From positions 1 through 64,000 of the forward strand of contig CM007316.1 of the NCBI GenBank assembly GCA_000333855.2: a stretch of 64,000 nt of DNA, in the 5' to 3' direction. The notes beneath the pieces are model-generated. The model did not search any database and was not told the DNA's origin. It saw nothing but the letters and a program-made list of their open reading frames with translations. The stretch comes from Endotrypanum monterogeii. Lineage: Eukaryota > Euglenozoa > Kinetoplastea > Trypanosomatida > Trypanosomatidae. Of the stretch, positions 53,390 to 63,043 are shown piece after piece (positions within the stretch are counted from its first letter, which is position 1; each line of letters begins with the position of its first letter). A program made the position numbers and the translations under genes.

Positions 53390-54333
53390 TGGAAAGAGTC
53401 CCAGAATCCACAGAAGGGTACGAATAGTACAAAAGAAAAATAAATAAAAAATGGGAATCACTCTCTGGGGATGACCAAGACGTGAGTACCCGTGCGATTG
53501 ATATAGAACGTATTTGTGTGGCATATAAGCGGCACCGTCATGGTTGACAGCGCCGGCGCAACGTATGATGAAAATCAAACGGAGGGTGGTGGCCGGAGGA
53601 AGGAAATGCGAAGAAGCGAAAAAAAAAGACCAGGAGGAGAGAAGTTGTCCCGCACGGAAGCGAAAGCAGACCGTATTTCCACACGCACTCTCGGGTCAGC
53701 GGACTAGCAATGGAGAGAGGCAAAAAAAAAAAACGAAGCACCATTTTTGTGCGTGTATGTGTGCCTGTGAAACACAATGAAGAGATTCGGAAAAGAGCGC
53801 AAGGTTTGTGGCGGTAGTAGCACATGCCGCCATCTTTGCGAGAGATTTTACTTTTTTGTGAGGGCAGCGTAAAAGTCAGCTGTGCACCCTCACCGACAGG
53901 CGCGGTTTTTTTTTTATTTCAATTCGTGTCTGCCCTCAAGCATGAGTCCACTGGAGGTTGCAGAGAGAAAATATCTGATGCATATTTCGGTTCCTGCGCC
54001 AATCACTCAAAACATTCCCTTTGGGGGCTGGACGCCTACCTGCAAGGAAACAGGGTGGCCGAGCACCTGAGCACGAGTCCCTATCGAGATTCAGCCAAGG
54101 AAGGGACACCGCCTACCCAACCCAACACACAAATACACAAACCATGGAAAATACGCATCTCGAAGCAGGCGCCGACAGAGGAAATGTAGGTCTCCTTCGC
54201 ATACCGCCTCGAAATCGTCTGGATGCCGCCAACCGCTGCGCAACACAGAAACAGGCAAAGTCTGTGTAGAGAAAGGCGTAGATAATGAAGGGAATATCTT
54301 TGGCACAAGGAAACGAACAGAGCCGATCCAACG
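53390..54333. other. intergenic region
   Basis: I see no gene. A-runs near 53620 and 53720 and a T-run near 53907. It includes the 3' UTR of the coiled-coil gene. Confidence 0.5.
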
Positions 54334-55683
54334 CTACTGGGCGTCGAGGCTCTCCAGTTCTCTCGTTATGTTCTCGAGAAACATGGTGATCTCGTCTATG
54401 CCGCTGACAGAATTGAGGGTAGCTGTTCCAGAGGCAGGTGGCGCCGTCTGTGCCGCTAATGTAGGGGAGTGCATCATCGCCTGCCGCCCATCGAAGTCAA
54501 CCTGTGACCCTGAAACAGAGGACGCAGCCATATGAGGGTCTAACTGGTCATTGACACACTCGTGCACTGTGAGCGGTTTGCTCGGCCCGATCGACTCTAA
54601 CGTGCACGAGACAGCATCTGACCCGATATACTTCATGTTCGCTGCCACGCCATTCTTTTCTGGAGGAAACGGGGGATCGAGGCAAAGGGTTTCCTTGTAC
54701 TGTTGCAGTGTCCGCTGTGTCTGCTGGTGTTGCACAAGGTGCTGGCGGAGAAGGTGCCGAGGTGTGGTCAATCGATTGGAAGAACCCCGCTCGGTGCCGT
54801 GTGTGGGATAGGTAGCCGCCTTGGATTGCCTGATGCTGTAGCCTTCGTCAATAGCAGCAATAAGGTCAAAAAGCTGCTCCTCCTGCTTTTTGAGTCGTCG
54901 CTCGAGCGTTGCGACCACCTTTACGTGCTGTTCCGTCAGTGACTGCATTTGCTCCTCTACACGCAACCGCTGGCGTTTTTCCATCACCAGTACGCGCTGC
55001 AAGTGATCCTCCCCACCCAACGCTACACGGTTGGCGAGCTCATTAGACGAGGCGTTGTTCAATGCATCCAGCGCCCCTAAGCCTTCTCGCAAGTCACGTT
55101 CAGCGTTCTGCTTAGCATTCCGCTGATCTACAGTACTATGCGGGGGCTGATTTGCGAGTGCTTCATGCAGCTTCTTAACTTCTTCTGTCAAAGAAGCGTT
55201 GATCGTCTCCAGTGACTGAATACGATCCAAAAAGTGGGCCTCCACCCTTCGTACAATGCGCTCAATTTCCTGCGCCTTGAGAGTAGCCTCCTGCTGTCGG
55301 ACCGCTGCACTTGGCGCTGTCATGTGCGACGACATCTGCTCCTGTTCGAGTAAGGCAGCGATGCTGTGGCTAAGACCAACCAGCTCATTAAGCATGTGAT
55401 GCACAGAAGCACCTGGTGCGCTGCTCTGCGTACTGTTACCCCGGAGCACCCGACCCCGCCGCAACGGTGATGAATTGGTTGCTTGCGGGTGTACGACAGC
55501 CGAGCATGGATGTACACGTTGCGGGTATGCGTACCGCTCTCCACGAGAGGTGCTGGCGTGAACGCGTCCGACATTCCCCATTCGCCGGGCCGAGGCGGAA
55601 GAGGACGAAGCGCGAAGCTGAGTGTAGCCGTCTCGGCACATAGCAGGCCCTCCCGTTGGCGTCGCGAAGCGTTTGCCCTGCAT
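54334..55683 (-). CDS. unknown coiled-coil protein, 449 aa
   Basis: I do not recognise the family. The N-terminal 100 residues are basic, rich in S, R, A and G, and unstructured. From about residue 105 to 270 there are three helical blocks with heptad-like leucines: MLNELVGLSHSIAALLEQEQ, AQEIERIVRRVEAHFLDRIQSLE and a block around KRQRLRVEEQMQSLTEQH. A short helix (LFDLIAAIDEGYSIRQ) follows, then a variable tail and a final helix (IDEITMFLENITRELESL). The longest frame begins two codons earlier at GTG; I use the ATG at 55683. Such proteins are often cytoskeletal or flagellar in this group, but no specific role can be claimed. Confidence 0.8.
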   Translation of the reverse strand: MQGKRFATPTGGPAMCRDGYTQLRASSSSASARRMGNVGRVHASTSRGERYAYPQRVHPCSAVVHPQATNSSPLRRGRVLRGNSTQSSAPGASVHHMLNELVGLSHSIAALLEQEQMSSHMTAPSAAVRQQEATLKAQEIERIVRRVEAHFLDRIQSLETINASLTEEVKKLHEALANQPPHSTVDQRNAKQNAERDLREGLGALDALNNASSNELANRVALGGEDHLQRVLVMEKRQRLRVEEQMQSLTEQHVKVVATLERRLKKQEEQLFDLIAAIDEGYSIRQSKAATYPTHGTERGSSNRLTTPRHLLRQHLVQHQQTQRTLQQYKETLCLDPPFPPEKNGVAANMKYIGSDAVSCTLESIGPSKPLTVHECVNDQLDPHMAASSVSGSQVDFDGRQAMMHSPTLAAQTAPPASGTATLNSVSGIDEITMFLENITRELESLDAQ

Positions 55684-56721
55684 AGCCACCTCAGCCTGGA
55701 ATGATGAGCAGTATCGTCCTCACCTACTTTCTGTTGACAGCCACGCGTGTATGAATCGACTAACTTTCGAGTGTAGTGTTGGCTGAAACGCTCCCTCTCT
55801 ACAGAGGTGAGGAGAAACAGAAGACTGCTGCGTCGGTACGGGATTTTTTTGTTGCTGTTAAATTCAAACCCCACGCCGATAAGCGGGACGTGCACATAGG
55901 TACCAAGGCGGTGCCTGCGTTGAGGAAGAGTCACAACGCTATCGGGTACCGCGTTGCTCACCTTCGTAACAGTGAGAAGTGAAAAAAAAAGGGGTGATCG
56001 AAGAGAGAGTAACATTGGCCAGGATAATAAGCGACACGGTTGCACGCGTGCGGAACCTAGAGACGCGTACCCGCTTAGTTACAAAGGTCAACACGCACTC
56101 ATAACAAGCGAAAGGGTTTGGCAGACGACGTATAAAAAAAAAAAAACGGCCGATGTGACGTGTGCTTGAAGAGGGAGAATATGTGTGTATTTCGGCAGAG
56201 CTTTCCTCCAAGAGCTTGTGTACAACATCACTGGAATAGGCGTCGACGATGGTAACAAAAGCAAAGACGAGCGCATGAAAACTGTGGCACTCATTTGTAC
56301 TTGCGACCGTCTTAGTCGTGTTTGTTATTTATGTGTTCGCGTGAAGAAGAGAGCGAGGGAGGTGGGAGAATCTTAACCTTCAGGAACACTTCAACCCAAC
56401 TTCACACACCCTCTACACAACGCAAGCAATAAATCACTGCGTCAAAGCCAAGAGCCTCTGCTAGTCGACAAAGGAAGTTGCGTTATTAGGGCAAGAATTG
56501 AGACACACTCATCTGCACGTGGAGAAGCAAACCAACGGCGCAACGGGGGGATTCATCCTGGCTCAGTTATTTTGTCATCATCGGTAGGCAGCAGCAAATC
56601 GTCCCCCGACGCCTTCCTGTGTATTCTTAACACTTATAATCGTGTGATCGAAAAGCTCTGGAGCTACCCCTCCTAATCCTCAAGTGTTGACCTGCAAGAT
56701 GTCACGGAATTGGGCTAAGCG
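55684..56721. other. intergenic region
   Basis: I see no gene. A 12-A run lies near 56131. It includes the SSRP1 3' UTR. Confidence 0.5.
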
Positions 56722-58341
56722 TCACTCCTCTTTGTGCTTCTTGTCCTTCTTGTGTTTCTTGTCTTTCTTGTGTTTCTTGTCTTTCTTGTGTTTCTTGTCC
56801 TTCTTGTGTTTCTTGTCCTTCTTGTGTTTCTTGTCCTTCTTGTGTTTCTTGTCCTTCTTGTGCTTCTCCTCCTCCCTCGATCTCTTCTCATGCTTGTGCT
56901 TACGAGGGCCATTGTGGCCGCTGTCGTCGTCCTCCGAGTCCTCGTCTTCCTCGTCCTCCTCGTCCGAGTCATCATCGTCCTCCTCGTCCGAGTCATCATC
57001 GTCCTCCTCGTCTTCCTCGTCGTCGTCGTCGTCGTCGTCCGTGGCGCCGATGCCAGTGCGGATCAGCTTCACCTTGGTGGCGAGATATCTAAGAAGTCCC
57101 TCCTTCTCCTCCTTGGCAATGCCAGAGAAGATATACTTGTCCTCGCCCCTCGTTCCGGTCGTGAACACAGTGAGGTGGAAGGTGGCCTGGCCACTCTCCT
57201 GTTCGTTTACCTCAACGCGTACCACATCGCTAAAAAGGATACGCGTGGCGGGACGATGCAGGTAGAGAAAACCGCTGTTGAGAACATAAAGAAGTCCCTC
57301 TGACCCATGAAAAAGACACCGCATCGATGACTGTGAGTGACCGGTGAGAACTGATTTGTATTCCTTGTTGATGCCACCGTACGCGGGCACCTTAGCGATC
57401 GCTTTGAAGGTACGCGTTAAAATGTCGCTCACTCGACCGCTCATCGTCGGCGTCAGCGGCGGCTCCTCGCCCTCCCTCAAAGAAGAAAGGTGCAGTGTCT
57501 CGTTGATCTCGGCTTGCGTCTTGAGCTCGCAGTGCCACGGATGCTCCTCGTCGAGGTCCAGGCCGACCGGGCACGAGATTACAACGTGATTGTACGCAGT
57601 CGTTCGAATCTTCAGTGGATTCTTCAGTATCAAGACGACGTACTGTGGAACACTGCTGGTGTCCACCTCCTCTGCAGCAGAAAAATACACGGGCACATCG
57701 CACAGAAACAGGTTCTGGATGTCAACAAGGGGAAAACTGAGGAGTCCGCTAGACGCCCCTTTCTTCTTATCCTCCAGTACCACGTTGTAGTTAGAGATGA
57801 CGACTTTATACTTGCCAGAGGGATACGAAAGAAGAACATCATCGAACGTGGCCACCACCGCCTCATCCGCGTGCTTGGCCTGGCCGCTGCCCATAGCGGC
57901 AAGAGCGAGTAGCTTGCCGCCGTCGCCGCCGGTGCCGTGCCGCTGAAGAAACTGCTCTTGGTACTGAGCCATACTGTTCTGAATATCTTGAAGGATGACT
58001 TTGCCTGCTGCCTCCGTTTCCTCATAGCCGACGCAGACGTTTGGTACGGCGAAGCGGATCGACGTCAGCTCCAAGTCGCCTACACTTGAAGTTGCTGCTG
58101 GTCGCATTGTGAGACTCACATCATTCTTGGTTGTGCCAGTAGCACTGGCGATGGCGGCGATCGAGACGCTCAAAATTGGTCGCTGCACATAGTTGGGGTT
58201 GTCTCTTGCCTTTCCTTTGGGCAAGGCGAGCAATTCCAACACACCGTCTTGACCCTTTGCGCTCGTGCCGTCCTCGGCCTTCACCTCAGACGTAGTAGAC
58301 GACAGCTTCAGCTGGCCCCAGTTCTCCAAAGGGATTGACAT
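56722..58341 (-). CDS. FACT complex subunit SSRP1/Pob3, 539 aa
   Basis: SSRP1/Pob3 pairs with Spt16 to move histones H2A-H2B during transcription and replication. The N-terminal domain and the two middle PH-like folds are visible: FDDVLLSYPSGKYKVVISNYNVVLEDKK, IQNLFLCDVP, YVVLILKNPLKIRTTAYNHVVIS, SSMRCLFHGSEGLLYVLNSGFLYLHRP and FSDVVRVEVNEQES. An acidic tract of D, E and S follows near residues 425-470. There is no HMG box, as in yeast Pob3. The tail is a basic run of seven perfect KKDKKH units, encoded by an 18-bp tandem repeat. The frame continues upstream to 58503, but I start at the ATG at 58341 (MSIPLENW), where the family-like sequence begins. Confidence 0.92.
   Translation of the reverse strand: MSIPLENWGQLKLSSTTSEVKAEDGTSAKGQDGVLELLALPKGKARDNPNYVQRPILSVSIAAIASATGTTKNDVSLTMRPAATSSVGDLELTSIRFAVPNVCVGYEETEAAGKVILQDIQNSMAQYQEQFLQRHGTGGDGGKLLALAAMGSGQAKHADEAVVATFDDVLLSYPSGKYKVVISNYNVVLEDKKKGASSGLLSFPLVDIQNLFLCDVPVYFSAAEEVDTSSVPQYVVLILKNPLKIRTTAYNHVVISCPVGLDLDEEHPWHCELKTQAEINETLHLSSLREGEEPPLTPTMSGRVSDILTRTFKAIAKVPAYGGINKEYKSVLTGHSQSSMRCLFHGSEGLLYVLNSGFLYLHRPATRILFSDVVRVEVNEQESGQATFHLTVFTTGTRGEDKYIFSGIAKEEKEGLLRYLATKVKLIRTGIGATDDDDDDDEEDEEDDDDSDEEDDDDSDEEDEEDEDSEDDDSGHNGPRKHKHEKRSREEEKHKKDKKHKKDKKHKKDKKHKKDKKHKKDKKHKKDKKHKKDKKHKEE
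56737..56862 (-). repeat. 18-bp tandem repeat coding KKDKKH, seven units
   Basis: Seven in-frame 18-bp units encode the C-terminal tail of SSRP1. The units differ only at a few third positions (GTC versus GTCT-type changes on the plus strand). Copy number is likely to vary between strains. Confidence 0.9.
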
Positions 58342-59950
58342 GATGAATACACAAGAAACACGGAGATAAGGAAGCACTCCCACTGCTGTGGTGGTGAGCC
58401 TCGACGCTGTCCCTAAAAGCGGCAGGTGAGACGTGGCAGAGGTACTGCAAGTGCCGAATGAAACAAAAAAAAAATGTATAACGGAATAGGTACACTTTGT
58501 CACAGGTGGCTAAGAGGAGGCTCTATCCGGGGGGTATGGGAAGGGGAAAGGGGAAAGGGGAGAAAGTGCAAACAGTAGTCAAGTAATGCCTGCGGCAGCT
58601 GTGACTGTACAAACGTTATCACTACGGAGCACAGATTTCTATGTAACTCCACCCAAGAGGCACACAGAACTACAGGTAGTTCTGCGAAACACACTTACCT
58701 ACCTTTGCGTTGAAAAGGGAGTTGCTGGGTGCGTCTTGCGTATTTCTGCAGAACCTCGGGAAAGAAAAAGATGCGCACAGGTTACGTAGAAATATTTGAA
58801 ATATAATGATGTTGACGTGTGAGTGAGCACCTCCGTCCAGCTGTTGTCGATCTTGCCGAAGAGAAGAAGCAACAGGTGATGATGGAAAAAGATCTGCAAC
58901 CATGTCCGGATGTTGGTATGACCGATATCACGGCAGTTGTGCATTCCAAGAGTTGGTGGATGGTCGAGAGAACAGCGCATAAACAGCACCACCACGGCAT
59001 CGGTAAGGAGCGCACGTGTCAAGAGGAAAAAAAGGCGAGAAAAACGGAGGTGGGCCCCAATAGATGTGTGGTGAGCTGAGGAGAGACTATCCGAAAGTCA
59101 TGATCAAAGTCAACGCATCCACCAAAGAGAACGTATGTATAAATCCACAGTATCTGTGTGCGTGTATGTGCAGAGGGGTGCCATAGTGCCTGGCACGTTT
59201 TCTTGGGGTGAAACGCACAGTCTCCTTCCCGATCCCACCCTGCAAAGGGCAGGCGCCGTCTCTACCAGACAAAAAAAAGGGGGGGGGGGCGAGCCATAGC
59301 CGGCACACCTGGAGCGGCTCTGAAGCGAGCTGCGAAGCGGTGGCTGGGTGTGTGGCCGGGTAGAGCTCGAATTTTAAAAAGCCACACTGCGGCGAGGGTG
59401 CTGGCGTTACCGGTATAACACGCCTATAGCCAGTGTGGTCTTGGGGTCATTTGCTGTAGGGCAATAGATACTCAACGTGAAAAGCAGCGAAGGGAATCGA
59501 CATCTTCTGGCGTCAAAGCGGTGGACAGCGTTTGACCACCATCGTCAGGAGGGAGACCATAATAGCACACAGAAAAAGACAACCTATATCCCACCTGGAA
59601 AAAAAAAAAAACAAGGTAGCGAAATGGTCACCGAATACCTTACACCCACACCGAAAACACGTGTGATGAGAGTGAAAAGGAAAGAGACTCCCAAACACCC
59701 AGAACAACGGGAACATACACGAGGGGGAAAAATGTGCACAGAAGAGGCGATTATTCTGCCGCATGCAGCGGGTACAAATATAATAAAAAACGCCGCGCAC
59801 GCATTTCGATAGCCTGTCAAAAAGGATACTTCAAGAACGCGAAGACCCCTTGAATACACTCGCCTGATAATCTACAAATAAGTCCACAGAGGAACGAATA
59901 AAATCGGCTGGGGAAAAAAAACGCGAAGTCAGTCAACCTCTGAAATCACT
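58342..59950. other. intergenic region
   Basis: I see no gene in 1.6 kb. A GGGAAAG repeat lies near 58540-58562, a ten-G run near 59279 and a 13-A run near 59599. It contains the 3' UTR of the GRAM-like gene. Confidence 0.5.
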
Positions 59951-62900
59951 TTAGTGTGTGAAATATAAAGTCGTCAGCACACCTACAAAAAGAGCTAGTA
60001 CGACAACGGAGGCTGTCGTTTGGCGAGTAGTTATTACGCTCGTCTGCAAGAGCGGTGGTGGTTGCAAGACGAGGTAGAGGAGTGAGCGCGAGACATCATC
60101 CGCTGTGCCTGGCGCAATATCTGTGACCTGGGCAGTGGCGAGTTGCACGGCAGGATCCTGTGTGCCCCACTTCCGCAGAGCAGAGATATAAACCTCTTTA
60201 GAGGAAAAAGAGTTGAAGGGGAGCGAGATGACCGCCCACAACGACATGCTGAAGCGCTGAAAGACAGTTGAAGTCATCAAACGCACATAATTCTCGTTGA
60301 CGAGGGACAGAAGATGGAAGAGTCGACAGCGCACTTGGGCGGCAGATCCAGGAACACTGTGCTCACCATCATCCATGCAGTGCGAGCGTGTCGCCATCAC
60401 CCTCCGAGCCGCTGACTGTGCTCCAAACGTCGCTCGAAAAACGTCCAGGTCAGCCATCCAGCGAAGCTTGACTTCTCTCCAGAGGTCTAGACCCCTCAAG
60501 TTCTGCTCGCACGGCGAAACCATTCCAGTTGGGGGCGCTATAGGTCTCTGTGAAGATCTTGATGCAGCGTTAGTGGCGCGACTGGGCAGCGTCGTCTTTT
60601 TCGAATCCGAATTCTCATCGCGCACTTTTTTTAGTGACACCAAGAATGCAGAAGGATCTGGCGAGGTAGCCAAGACGATGTCACCCTCGGTGAGTGTCTC
60701 TGGGGGCACCTTGCTGATGTTTCCTTCGTCAACGTCCTTCGTTGAACCTTCGGTACCCCCGTGTTCCCCCGCGTGTGGTGCGTCTGCTGTGCCGCTTATG
60801 AGGTCGTCAGTGGCACTGCTGGTGTGTTTCTGTAGATGAGGCACCCCTCCAAAGCAAAGAAGACCGCGAAAAAGCGGCAGGCTCACCCACTGAAACCCTG
60901 TCGGCGGGATCAATGCGTCGACAAAACTGTAGTGGGTGCTGACCTGTGCCCGCAGACTGCTTCGGATATCCGCTTGCTCCTCGGGCGTCAAGAAGGAAAG
61001 GACGTGCTCGCGCCAGGCAACATCGTGTGTGTGCCAAAACTTTAGTTCCGCTATAGAGTTGCGCAGGCAAACGGTGGAGTTGTCGATGCTTTTTTTTTCG
61101 CGTAGTGCCATCGTGGAGGGCTGCAGCACCTTCCTCTCTAGCTCGTACCAAAGCTCTGTGACGTTGACGGGGTAACCTTGGTTGCGCGCGCGAAGGTGCT
61201 CCACCTCGCGTTTCTGGTAGCTCAGCATAGCATCAGCCACGCGCAAGGCAGCACTACGTCGATGAGCTTGGCTCGACACCAGTGGCTCGCTGTGCAAAAG
61301 ACTGGTCACGAAGCGGCGCAGCATCACCACGCGTACTACCACCTCGCTCGACAACGCCTTGGCCGCATAGTACTCGCGGCCGTCCATGACGGAACGCAGA
61401 GCCTGTGGAGGCTGCAGCCAATGCGAGGCGGCTTCCTCTCTTGACTCCAGCTGACGGTAACGCTCCATGAGGAGCGCGTTGCTGAAGGCAGAAAAAAGGC
61501 GCTCTGTCAAATCGACCGTCTCCAGCAGCTCTTGAGCAAGTTGTCGGCAACTGCGGCGGTCTTCATTCTCGGCGGCCGACACCCACTCCGACAGCTGGAA
61601 ATCATCGCTTAGCCTCTCGGTATAGGCCACCCATGTGGTTTTCCCGGCGGGGTGGTGATGATGGGAAGGCGGGGGTGCAGGTGGCGCAGGCGACTCCGTA
61701 GAGAATGCGGTCCTAAGGTTCGTCATAGGACGCCATACAAACTGCGCCAAGTGACCCCACCGCTGCACAACCGACACGAATCGTGAAAAAGACATCGCCT
61801 TCCTCCGCGTAGCCCTCTGCTTTCGGTTTTCTTGACAAGCCGCGTCGCCGTCGCACTGAGTCGCCCCCATCTTCGCAGCTTTGGCGTCATCTACGTCAAG
61901 TGGGTAGAACTTTTCCCCTGGCGAAGAGGATTGTGCTTGTACAGGAATCTTCGTATTAGGCGAAGGGAAAGTCGTGGTAATGGTGGCAGGAAACGGTGGC
62001 GGTGGTGGTGTGGATAGTGCACCGCTCTGCTGTTCACGCGCGACGCGTTGGGCACGGCGGCCACGCAGTGTGAGCATCTTAGATTGCAGCACAACGTAAC
62101 GCTCCATTAGACCGACGGCCGCCTGTTCAAGCTCCTCTACGTAGTTGCGACTTCTCTCCCCAAGCTCTTTCCATCTCTCGTTATAGTGCCGCAGACTCTC
62201 GTGACTATCATAAGACGCCAGCTTGGCGTTGAGGTCCGACATTGTTTTGATACTGCGTAGCAGCTTCTCTGCTGTCTGCAAAGGCTGCGGAGTGCGGAAG
62301 CCACGTAAGCACGCGCTCTGTCCAATGAACAAAGCGATCATAGTAATTACAAGTAGAGCAGCAACATGCCGATATAAGCAGAGAAATAATCGTGTGCTCC
62401 GGCTCGGCCTAACCTGTGAGGCAGGCGAAGGTGAAGCACTGATCAGTTTGCTGGAAACCTTAGGTCGTGAAGAACTCGATGGCAGCGCGCGCTTTCCTGT
62501 GAAAGGCAGGCCAAGCGCCGCCCGTCGAGCCTCAGAATCCGGATCGCGATGCGCAGGTGTACGTGAGTTGTTGAGGCTCTCCTCCTTCAGTGCATCTGAA
62601 GCCAGGGAGCTCACATCATCTTTCTCGGCGACCCTGTCTGTTTGTTGCCTAATTGTCACGGATGATCCTTTCTCTAGGTCATCCCGGGGGTCATATTTGC
62701 TGGATTTTTCCGACGCGCGGTGCTCCTCCAAGAGATGCCTAATCTGCTCCTCCGCCCCAAGAAGATCGAAGAAGTCGTAGAAAAAGTACTTTCGAGAAGA
62801 AGAAAAATGTTTCTTTTGCGCAGGTGAGTTGCTTGTAGGCGTGGTGGCAGACTCGTTGCGCTGCAGCACCACCACAAGGACGCTTCTCGGCACCCCCTTC

Positions 62901-63043
62901 ACCTCCTGTGTCTCTAGGCGAATTCGCTTTACATTGCTCCACGCCAGATCAACTCGAAAAAGAGACGAGGTGAAGTAGAACTCTTTATCCGTCGCGACGA
63001 GGTTGCCGCGGTAGCCCAAGCACTGGCAAAAAAAGGCTGACAT
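59951..63043 (-). CDS. GRAM-like domain protein with two membrane spans, 1030 aa
   Basis: Residues 1-105 fit a GRAM/PH-like fold: NLVATDKEFYFTSSLFRVDLAWSNVKRI, VLVVVLQRNE and KYFFYDFFDLLGAEEQIRHLL. A polar linker is followed by a basic stretch and a span at about residues 219-245 (HVAALLVITMIALFIGQSACL). A long soluble region holds helical blocks (EKLLRSIKTMSDLNAKL; YVEELEQAAVGLMERYVVL). A second span lies at the extreme C terminus (TASVVVLALFVGVLTTLYF). The layout (GRAM head, membrane anchor) resembles lipid-transfer proteins at membrane contacts, but I see no clear VASt/StART domain, so function is open. The frame continues upstream to 63139; the ATG at 63043 (MSAFFCQ) precedes the fold directly. 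Confidence 0.8.
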   Translation of the reverse strand: MSAFFCQCLGYRGNLVATDKEFYFTSSLFRVDLAWSNVKRIRLETQEVKGVPRSVLVVVLQRNESATTPTSNSPAQKKHFSSSRKYFFYDFFDLLGAEEQIRHLLEEHRASEKSSKYDPRDDLEKGSSVTIRQQTDRVAEKDDVSSLASDALKEESLNNSRTPAHRDPDSEARRAALGLPFTGKRALPSSSSRPKVSSKLISASPSPASQVRPSRSTRLFLCLYRHVAALLVITMIALFIGQSACLRGFRTPQPLQTAEKLLRSIKTMSDLNAKLASYDSHESLRHYNERWKELGERSRNYVEELEQAAVGLMERYVVLQSKMLTLRGRRAQRVAREQQSGALSTPPPPPFPATITTTFPSPNTKIPVQAQSSSPGEKFYPLDVDDAKAAKMGATQCDGDAACQENRKQRATRRKAMSFSRFVSVVQRWGHLAQFVWRPMTNLRTAFSTESPAPPAPPPSHHHHPAGKTTWVAYTERLSDDFQLSEWVSAAENEDRRSCRQLAQELLETVDLTERLFSAFSNALLMERYRQLESREEAASHWLQPPQALRSVMDGREYYAAKALSSEVVVRVVMLRRFVTSLLHSEPLVSSQAHRRSAALRVADAMLSYQKREVEHLRARNQGYPVNVTELWYELERKVLQPSTMALREKKSIDNSTVCLRNSIAELKFWHTHDVAWREHVLSFLTPEEQADIRSSLRAQVSTHYSFVDALIPPTGFQWVSLPLFRGLLCFGGVPHLQKHTSSATDDLISGTADAPHAGEHGGTEGSTKDVDEGNISKVPPETLTEGDIVLATSPDPSAFLVSLKKVRDENSDSKKTTLPSRATNAASRSSQRPIAPPTGMVSPCEQNLRGLDLWREVKLRWMADLDVFRATFGAQSAARRVMATRSHCMDDGEHSVPGSAAQVRCRLFHLLSLVNENYVRLMTSTVFQRFSMSLWAVISLPFNSFSSKEVYISALRKWGTQDPAVQLATAQVTDIAPGTADDVSRSLLYLVLQPPPLLQTSVITTRQTTASVVVLALFVGVLTTLYFTH

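Noticed and set aside
56684..57303. Leu/Phe- and Ser-rich plus-strand frames
   Set aside because: They are the antisense reading of the SSRP1 KKDKKH repeat and acidic tract.
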